Assembly: GCF_026162365.1 (NCBI RefSeq)
Contig: NZ_JAOANW010000005.1
Coordinates: 342,779 to 406,778 of the forward strand
Source of the DNA: Nitratireductor luteus
Lineage (GTDB): Bacteria > Pseudomonadota > Alphaproteobacteria > Rhizobiales > Rhizobiaceae
Direction of reading: 5' to 3'
Length of the DNA: 64,000 nt
Part shown: positions 58,187 to 64,000 of the stretch, piece by piece
Layout of the letters: each line of letters starts with the position of its first letter
Numbering within the stretch: the stretch's first letter is position 1
Notes under the pieces: generated by a model
The model's input: only the letters and a program-made list of their open reading frames with translations
Databases searched by the model: none
What the model was told of the DNA's origin: nothing
Made by a program: the position numbers and the translations under genes

Positions 58187-59224
58187 GTGCTGAGCTTCAT
58201 TCTTCGCCGCCTCGGTGTCATGGCGCTGACGATGCTGTGCCTTTCGCTGGTGGTGTTTTTTCTGGTCAATCTGGAGCCGAACCTGAAGAAGCTGGCGATC
58301 AGTCAGCTCGACATGCGTTCTTCGGCGGAAGACCTGGAAAGCTGGCTGCAGACGAACGGCTATCGGCAGAATTTCTTCGTGCGCTACGGCCAGTGGCTGG
58401 GCGTGATGCCGAAGCAGCCGAATGTCGACCCGGCGACCGGCGTGGCAAGCCCGCGCTTTGCCTTTTGCAACGAGCCCTCCGAGGCGCGCTTTTCCGGTGT
58501 GTTGCAGGGCGATTTCGGTTGCTCGACCAAGTTCAAGGTGCCGGTCGCCCAGAAGCTTGTGCCCGCGCTTGGCGCTACCGGCCTGTTGATGTTCTGGGTA
58601 ATGGCGGTGATGGTGCCGGTCTCGCTCCTCATCGGGGTGCTTGCCGGCATGCGCGAGGGTAGCCGTACCGACAGAACGCTGTCGGTGGCCTCGATCACGA
58701 CCACGGCGACGCCGGAATATATCTCGGGCGTCATCTTCACCGTCATCTTCGCTTCATGGCTTGGCTGGCTCAACGGCTCGGCCGCCTCCGCCACCAATTC
58801 GGGGATAACCTTCTACAATTTCACCCTGCCGGTCATGACCATGGCCATCTACGGGATCGGCTATATCGCGCGCATGACCCGCGCCTCCATGGTGGAGGTC
58901 ATGACGCAGCAATATATCCGCACCGCCCGGCTGAAGGGCCTGAGCTTCAACGCGGTGGTGCTCAAGCATGCGCTGCGCAATGCGCTGATTGCGCCATTCA
59001 CCGTGATCATGCTGCAGTTTCCATGGCTTCTGACGGGCGTGGTGATCGTCGAGGTGATGTTCCGCTACCAGGGCTTCGGCTTCACGCTGGTGGAGGCGGC
59101 GGGTAATAACGACATCGATCTCCTGCTCGCCTGTTCGCTGGTATCCGTTTTCGTCGTGCTTTCGACGCAGCTTGTATCCGATGTCGGTTACGCGCTGCTC
59201 AATCCGCGCATCCGCGTGCAATAG
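58187..59224 (+). CDS. ABC peptide permease, DppB type
   Basis: Inner-membrane protein of 345 residues with about six helices. The first helix is MALTMLCLSLVVFFLVNLEP, and the EAA-type loop is YIRTARLKGLSFNAVVLKHALRNA. A periplasmic insert near residues 50-120 (FGCSTKFKVP and the preceding segment) is larger than in E. coli DppB. It follows the binding-protein gene after a hairpin and precedes its partner permease by 9 bp. Confidence 0.9.
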   Translation: MLSFILRRLGVMALTMLCLSLVVFFLVNLEPNLKKLAISQLDMRSSAEDLESWLQTNGYRQNFFVRYGQWLGVMPKQPNVDPATGVASPRFAFCNEPSEARFSGVLQGDFGCSTKFKVPVAQKLVPALGATGLLMFWVMAVMVPVSLLIGVLAGMREGSRTDRTLSVASITTTATPEYISGVIFTVIFASWLGWLNGSAASATNSGITFYNFTLPVMTMAIYGIGYIARMTRASMVEVMTQQYIRTARLKGLSFNAVVLKHALRNALIAPFTVIMLQFPWLLTGVVIVEVMFRYQGFGFTLVEAAGNNDIDLLLACSLVSVFVVLSTQLVSDVGYALLNPRIRVQ

Positions 59225-59233
59225 GGGCGGGCC

Positions 59234-60391
59234 ATGGAACTTGAAACCATCGGCGTCTTTGGCATCGTCCTCGGTGTTCTGGCTCGTTTCTGGCCGGTAT
59301 GGCTGGCGCTCGGCATCATTCTTCTGCTGAGTCTGCGCTACAAGAAGATGCTTGGCCTCTACGGCCACCTGTTCGACAGCAGTGTCGGTGTGGCGGGCGT
59401 GATGATCTGCTTCTTCTGGCTGTTCACGGCCATCTTTTCCGACATTATCGCGCCCTTCGACCCGCTGCAGCAGATCGCGATCATGAAGAACGCGCTGCCC
59501 GGCAGCATCGATCCAGGCACGGGCCAGACCTTCCTGTTCGGGGGCGACAGGCTGGCACGCGACGTCTTCTCGCGAACGGTCTATGGCAGCCAGATCGTGC
59601 TTATCATCGCACCGGCGGCGACGATCTTCGCGCTCATGGTCGGCACGACGCTGGGGTTGCCGGCCGGGTATTATGGTGGTCGGGTGGACAGCATCCTCTC
59701 GTTTCTGGCCAATCTCGTGCTGGCATTCCCGGTTATCCTGCTGTTCTACCTTCTGGTGACGCCGGGCATTCGCGAGACCGCCATTCCGCAGTGGCTGGCG
59801 GGCTTCTTCTTCATCTTTCCAATCGTGTTTTTCGCGACGCTGTTCTACACGCGCTTTTCGGGTCGTCCGCGATTGCTGGCCGTGCAGCTCGGGCTGACCC
59901 TGCTAATAGGCGGGTGGGTGTATCTCGGGCTCGTCTTCAATGCCGATCCGCTGGGTATCATCTCGATCAGCGCCAACCAGCTCAACATCTTCGTGGCGGT
60001 GGTGTTCGCCTCCGCGCCCGGCGTTTTCCGCATCGTGCGCGGCCTGGTCATGGACATCAAGACGCGCGACTATGTGGCGGCCGCCCAGACGCGCGGGGAA
60101 AGCCCTTGGTACATCATGCTGTGGGAGGTGCTGCCCAATGCACGCGGGCCGCTGATCGTCGATGCCTGCCTGCGGATCGGTTATACGACCATCCTTCTGG
60201 GCACGCTTGGCTATTTCGGCCTTGGCCTTGCGCCGGAAAGCCCGGACTGGGGCACCGGTATCAAGGAATCGAGCCGGCTCCTGCGCGCCTATATCCATCC
60301 AGCCCTGCCGCCGGTCTTCGCGCTCATGTCATTCGTGCTCGGCCTGAACCTGCTCGCCGACGCCTTGCGCGAACAGTCGCTGAAGGACTGA
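59234..60391 (+). CDS. ABC peptide permease, DppC type, enlarged
   Basis: Inner-membrane protein of 385 residues, longer than the usual 300. An additional N-terminal membrane segment precedes the DppC-type region (FLFGGDRLARDVFSRTVYGS). An inserted hydrophobic loop occurs near residues 180-245, and the EAA loop is YVAAAQTRGESPWYIMLWEV. It forms the membrane channel with the DppB-type protein. The following ATPase gene starts about 50 bp downstream. Confidence 0.88.
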   Translation: MELETIGVFGIVLGVLARFWPVWLALGIILLLSLRYKKMLGLYGHLFDSSVGVAGVMICFFWLFTAIFSDIIAPFDPLQQIAIMKNALPGSIDPGTGQTFLFGGDRLARDVFSRTVYGSQIVLIIAPAATIFALMVGTTLGLPAGYYGGRVDSILSFLANLVLAFPVILLFYLLVTPGIRETAIPQWLAGFFFIFPIVFFATLFYTRFSGRPRLLAVQLGLTLLIGGWVYLGLVFNADPLGIISISANQLNIFVAVVFASAPGVFRIVRGLVMDIKTRDYVAAAQTRGESPWYIMLWEVLPNARGPLIVDACLRIGYTTILLGTLGYFGLGLAPESPDWGTGIKESSRLLRAYIHPALPPVFALMSFVLGLNLLADALREQSLKD

Positions 60392-60443
60392 CGGTAACGG
60401 ACGCGATGCGGGGATGACGATTTAACGGAATGAGAGCTACGCG

Positions 60444-63143
60444 ATGAACGAAGCCATCAAAATCGACCGTGCCCAGGAGGCGGACGAGCCCATTCTGGAG
60501 ATCGAGAACCTTTCCATCTCGTTTTTCACGCGGGCCGGCGAGATTCCGGCCGTGATGGACTTTTCCTGCAAGGTGATGCCGGGCGAGGCGATGGGCATCG
60601 TCGGCGAATCGGGCTGCGGCAAGTCGACTGTGGCGCTCGGCATCATGCGCGATCTTTCGAATGTCGGGAAGATCGTCGGCGGCCGCATCAAGTTCAAGGG
60701 CCGGGATATGGCGGATTTGTCGGAGGAGGAGCTTCGGCGCATCCGCGGCAACGAGATCGCCATGATCTACCAGGAACCGATGGCGAGCCTCAATCCGGCC
60801 ATGAAGGTCGGCCGGCAACTCATGGAGGTACCCCTGCTCCACGACAAGGTTTCAAATGAGGAAGCCTGGAATCGGGCGCTGGAGATGGTGGCCTCGGTGC
60901 GCCTGCCGGACCCCGAGCGCATCATGCGCTCCTATCCGCACCAGCTTTCGGGCGGGCAGCAGCAGCGCATCGTTATCGCCATGGCGCTGCTTTCCAAGCC
61001 GGCCCTTCTCCTGCTTGACGAGCCGACGACGGCGCTCGACGTGACGGTGGAGGCCGGCATCGTCGAACTGGTCAAAGGGCTCGGCGAGAAATACGGCACG
61101 TCGATGATCTTCGTGTCGCACAATCTCGGCCTGATCCTGGAGACCTGCGACCGCATCACGGTCATGTATTCGGGCGAAGCGGTGGAGACGGGGCGTATCG
61201 AGGATGTGTTCGACCGCATGCGCCATCCCTATACACAGGGTCTGTTCCGCTCAATCCCGCTGCCTGGCGCCGACAAGAATTCGCGGCCGCTGATTGCCAT
61301 TCCCGGCCAGCTTCCGCTGCCCCACGAAAGGCCCATGGGCTGCAATTTCGGTCCGCGCTGTCAGCATTTTGTCGAGGGCGTATGCGATGTGGCCGAGATA
61401 CCGATGGTCACGGTGGGCGGGCATGAAGGGCACCATTCGCGCTGTGTGCGCTTCGACGAGATCGACTGGGAGGCACTGCCGGAGGGGGCGGCAACAGCAA
61501 AGGAGCGCGTCGAGCCTGGGAAGCCGATGCTCAAGATCGAGAATCTGAAGAAATATTATCAGGTGACCGCCAATGCGATCTTCGGGGGCTCGGAGACGCG
61601 CACCGTCAAGGCCAATGAGCAGATCAGCTTCGAGGCGCGCGAGTCCGAGACCGTGGCGATCGTCGGCGAATCGGGATGCGGGAAGTCGACGCTGGCCAAG
61701 GTGCTTCTGGGGTTGGAGACGGCCACCGAGGGCGAGGTCCTGCTCGGCAATGTGCCGATCCATGACGTGCCGGTGGAGGAGCGCGATACGGAGACTGTCG
61801 CGGGCATCCAGATGGTGTTCCAGAATCCGTTCGACACGCTCAACCCCAGCCATTCGGTCGGGTCACAGATCATCCGTACTCTGGAAAAGTTCAAGGTGGG
61901 CAACACGGTTGCCGAGCGCACGCAGCGCATGCTGGAACTTCTCGACCTTGTGAAGCTTCCGCGCGCTTTCGCGACCCGCATGCCGCGCCAGCTCTCCGGA
62001 GGTCAAAAGCAGCGGATCGGCGTGGCCCGCGCCTTCGCCGGCAATGCCAAGGTGGTGGTGGCCGACGAGCCGGTGTCGGCGCTCGATGTCTCAGTGCAGG
62101 CGGCGGTGACCGAACTGCTGATGGACATACAGCGCAGGAACAAGACAACGATGCTGTTCATCAGCCACGATTTATCGGTGGTGCGCTATCTCGCCGACCG
62201 GGTGGTGGTGATGTATCTGGGCTATATCGTGGAGCAGGGCACGACCGACCAGATCTTCGCGCCTCCCTATCACCCCTATACGGAGGCGCTGCTTTCGGCG
62301 ATCCCGATTGCCGACACTTCCGTGCGCAAGAAGCATATCGTGCTGGAAGGCGATATCCCGTCGGCCATGAATCCCCCAACCGGGTGCCCTTTCCAGACGC
62401 GCTGCGGCTACAAGCACCTGGTGCCGGGGAATCTGTGCGATACGGAAGTGCCGCCGCTGAAGGAGCTGGGCGACGGGCATCGCAGCCTTTGCTGGCTGGA
62501 GGACGAGGAACTGGCCAGGATGGAGCCGGTCATCAGCTTCGATGGCAAACCCAAGAGCGCCGGACGTGCGGCCGCGCGTGCGACAGCTGGAGAGGCGACC
62601 GCAAGTGGTGGTGCCAACGAACCGAAAACCATAGCCGGAAGCAAGAAAGCCGAGACAAAGGACTCTGGCAAGTCGCTATCGGCCACGCCCGGCAGTTCGT
62701 CTCCCAAGGTCGTGCAGGGGGAGGTGGGGAGCGCTCGGCAGGCCGCTTCGATGCGCGTCGACCCAGGGACGACCGGAAAGGACAAACGCGGCGGCGGCAA
62801 AGGCAAGGCCGTGCGCGAGCGGGCGGAGAGCCGGCCGGCACAGGTCGCTTCATCCCCTGCGCAAGCGCGGCGGCTGACAGGCGAGGCGCCTGCCGACGGG
62901 GTTCGCCCGCCGGCCATGCGCAAGCCGCGCCATCCTGACGATCTCAAGTTGATTTCCGGTGTCGGACCAAAGCTGGAGGCCACGCTGAACGGGCTGGGCA
63001 TCTACAAGTTCGAGCAGATTGCCAAGTGGAAGAAGGCCGAGCGCGCATGGCTCGACGAGCACCTGCGTTTCAAAGGCCGCATAGAGCGCGACGAGTGGGT
63101 GAAGCAGGCCAAGGCGCTGGCCAGAAGGTTTCGGTCTGGCTGA
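60444..63143 (+). CDS. Fused DppD-DppF ATPase with linker and NuoE/L21-like tail
   Basis: Protein of 899 residues in three parts. Residues 12-355 form a DppD-type ATPase (GESGCGKST, LSGGQQQRIVI, LLLLDEPTTALD) with the oligopeptide C-terminal Cys motif GCNFGPRCQHF. Residues 360-690 form a DppF-type ATPase (GESGCGKSTLAKV, LSGGQKQRIGV, VVADEPVSALD, GCPFQTRCGYK). Residues about 690-825 are an Ala/Lys/Gly-rich probably disordered linker. The tail from about 829 (DDLKLISGVGPKLEATLNGL, then FKGRIERDEWVKQAKALA) is a helix-hairpin-helix domain that I recall from rhizobial NuoE and ribosomal L21 extensions. A single chain may replace the usual two ATPases. The role of the tail is unknown. Confidence 0.92.
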   Translation: MNEAIKIDRAQEADEPILEIENLSISFFTRAGEIPAVMDFSCKVMPGEAMGIVGESGCGKSTVALGIMRDLSNVGKIVGGRIKFKGRDMADLSEEELRRIRGNEIAMIYQEPMASLNPAMKVGRQLMEVPLLHDKVSNEEAWNRALEMVASVRLPDPERIMRSYPHQLSGGQQQRIVIAMALLSKPALLLLDEPTTALDVTVEAGIVELVKGLGEKYGTSMIFVSHNLGLILETCDRITVMYSGEAVETGRIEDVFDRMRHPYTQGLFRSIPLPGADKNSRPLIAIPGQLPLPHERPMGCNFGPRCQHFVEGVCDVAEIPMVTVGGHEGHHSRCVRFDEIDWEALPEGAATAKERVEPGKPMLKIENLKKYYQVTANAIFGGSETRTVKANEQISFEARESETVAIVGESGCGKSTLAKVLLGLETATEGEVLLGNVPIHDVPVEERDTETVAGIQMVFQNPFDTLNPSHSVGSQIIRTLEKFKVGNTVAERTQRMLELLDLVKLPRAFATRMPRQLSGGQKQRIGVARAFAGNAKVVVADEPVSALDVSVQAAVTELLMDIQRRNKTTMLFISHDLSVVRYLADRVVVMYLGYIVEQGTTDQIFAPPYHPYTEALLSAIPIADTSVRKKHIVLEGDIPSAMNPPTGCPFQTRCGYKHLVPGNLCDTEVPPLKELGDGHRSLCWLEDEELARMEPVISFDGKPKSAGRAAARATAGEATASGGANEPKTIAGSKKAETKDSGKSLSATPGSSSPKVVQGEVGSARQAASMRVDPGTTGKDKRGGGKGKAVRERAESRPAQVASSPAQARRLTGEAPADGVRPPAMRKPRHPDDLKLISGVGPKLEATLNGLGIYKFEQIAKWKKAERAWLDEHLRFKGRIERDEWVKQAKALARRFRSG

Positions 63144-63356
63144 CGTCAGGCCGGGGAAATACACCTTACGAGATGCCCGGTTTGAGCGGCGAGGGCATCT
63201 GCGACGGTGCCATATCGCCCCCTACCGTTGTCGGCGATAGCCCTGATGCCTGGCGCCATCGCCCTAAAATTTCCTAAATAACGGTGCCATCGAAATTGAT
63301 TGGCGGCGGCGATGCCTTGTCCACTATGGGTACGTTTTTGTTCAAGGAGTTTTTCA

Positions 63357-63809
63357 ATGATTCGCTTTTATTACAATATGTTGCCTCGATCAGCTCGGAT
63401 AGCTGCGCTTCTCGCGGGTATTTCTACGGCAGTAGCTGCCTGCCAGGTTGAGACGGTTGAATATCGCGGCTACGGTGGAGACGGTGGTTATAGTGGTTAC
63501 GGCGGATATGGTGGCGACGGTGGCTATGGCGGGTACGGCGGGTACGGGCGGCCGCAGCGTGCACAGATTTGCTTCTATGAAGATATCAACTATGGCGGCC
63601 AGAGCTTCTGTGCTGCACCGGGACAATCGAGCGCGCTTTTGAACGGGTTCTGGAACGACCGCATCTCCTCCATCCGGGTGCAGGGCAGGACTGGGGTGCG
63701 CTTGTGCGAGCACAAGAATTTCGGTGGCTGGTGCACGGACTATTCCCGTGACGTTCCCTTTGTAGGAAATGGGCGTAACGACCAGATCTCATCTTTCCAG
63801 GTCTATTAA
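63357..63809 (+). CDS. Small Gly/Tyr-rich beta/gamma-crystallin-like protein, probable lipoprotein
   Basis: Protein of 150 residues. A hydrophobic signal ends in VAAC, a plausible lipobox. Next comes a Gly/Tyr repeat (YGGDGGYSGYGGYGGDGGYG) of about 25 residues. The rest has the beta/gamma-crystallin pattern (ICFYEDINYGGQSFCAAPG, VRLCEHKNFGGWCTDYS, ISSIRVQG, ISSFQVY), seen also in peptidase inhibitor family I36. AGGAG lies 7 bases before the ATG. It is isolated, next to a probable IS element at the window edge. Confidence 0.8.
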   Translation: MIRFYYNMLPRSARIAALLAGISTAVAACQVETVEYRGYGGDGGYSGYGGYGGDGGYGGYGGYGRPQRAQICFYEDINYGGQSFCAAPGQSSALLNGFWNDRISSIRVQGRTGVRLCEHKNFGGWCTDYSRDVPFVGNGRNDQISSFQVY

Positions 63810-63945
63810 TGCCGATTTGGGCAGGCTGCCTATCGCAGCCACGCCCTGCAGCATTATCAATACGGCCGCCTAATCTTACTGTGTCATAAGTTTCGTTAAC
63901 GATTGATTGCGACAATGGCGATTCGCGCTTCAAATGGAGGGAGCT

Positions 63946-64000
63946 ATGGATCGCCAGGATGGAATCGAAACGAGTGAATCGCGTTTTGCAGCCTATGTCG
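63946..64000 (+). CDS. N-terminus of a probable IS701-type transposase, cut by the window edge
   Basis: After GGAGGGAGCT an ATG opens a frame reading MDRQDGIETSESRFAAYV up to the edge. The SRF-AYV pattern resembles the start of IS701-family transposases. Only 18 residues are available, so this is tentative. Nothing recognisable lies between it and the crystallin-like gene. Confidence 0.35.
   Translation, partial: MDRQDGIETSESRFAAYV

Noticed and set aside
63470..63550. Short tandem repeats resembling a CRISPR or minisatellite
   Set aside because: The repeats encode a Gly/Tyr-rich stretch in frame, with no spacers of constant length.

Overview
The window looks like chromosome from an alphaproteobacterium of the order Hyphomicrobiales (Rhizobiales), most likely a Mesorhizobium/Nitratireductor-type Phyllobacteriaceae. 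This is inferred from the high GC content, the gene order YqeY - dnaG - rpoD, the RpoD sequence, separated carA and carB, short palindromic repeats of a rhizobial type, and a helix-hairpin-helix tail of the kind I recall from rhizobial NuoE and ribosomal protein L21. The first gene is cut at the left edge and a probable IS701-type transposase is cut at the right edge.

Layout. 0-2.5 kb: a secreted cupin protein, an isochorismatase-type hydrolase with a divergent GlxA-type regulator, and a DUF559 nuclease-like gene. 2.8-30 kb: housekeeping genes (carB, carA, dnaG, rpoD, pyrC, pyrE) mixed with accessory genes, namely GST, MATE efflux, zinc metallopeptidase, TadG-like pilus protein, a TetR/VOC pair, GYD/YjbQ/HlyU small proteins and FKBP. 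At 22.1-27.3 kb a minus-strand block holds an ECF42-type sigma factor with two DGPF (YCII) proteins, a DUF899 protein, a DHA2 efflux pump and a VOC protein. Three of its transcription units carry the same promoter-like motif TGTCGG-N17-CGTC. 30.4-42.4 kb: a catabolic cluster for an unidentified sugar or sugar acid, with a CUT1-type ABC importer on the plus strand and, on the minus strand, two HIBADH-type dehydrogenases, a FAH-type hydrolase, two SDR-type dehydrogenases (one DenD-like), a GntR regulator and an IlvD/Edd dehydratase. AAYGTA-TACRTT-like sites lie before the SDR gene and before the dehydratase gene, with weaker forms before the transporter. 42.8 kb: tRNA-Ile(CAU). 43-45 kb: small conserved proteins.

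45.3-56.2 kb is the most unusual part. An OmpA-family protein with a long acidic repeat region converges on two large secreted proteins that have no clear described function. These two share a cysteine-containing domain of about 105 residues that aligns without gaps over 92 positions. The OmpA protein and the larger secreted protein also share short CPxGT...C motifs. Divergent from them lies an ECF sigma / anti-sigma / subtilisin-like protease operon with overlapping or nearly touching genes. I read this as a candidate undescribed cell-envelope system; the regulatory link is inference. 56.4-63.1 kb: a Dpp-type peptide ABC importer whose two ATPases are fused and carry a disordered linker plus an NuoE/L21-like tail. 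63.3 kb: a small Gly/Tyr-rich beta/gamma-crystallin-like lipoprotein.

Three families of intergenic palindromic repeats recur. One copy of family A sits inside a copy of family B, which suggests that A moves.
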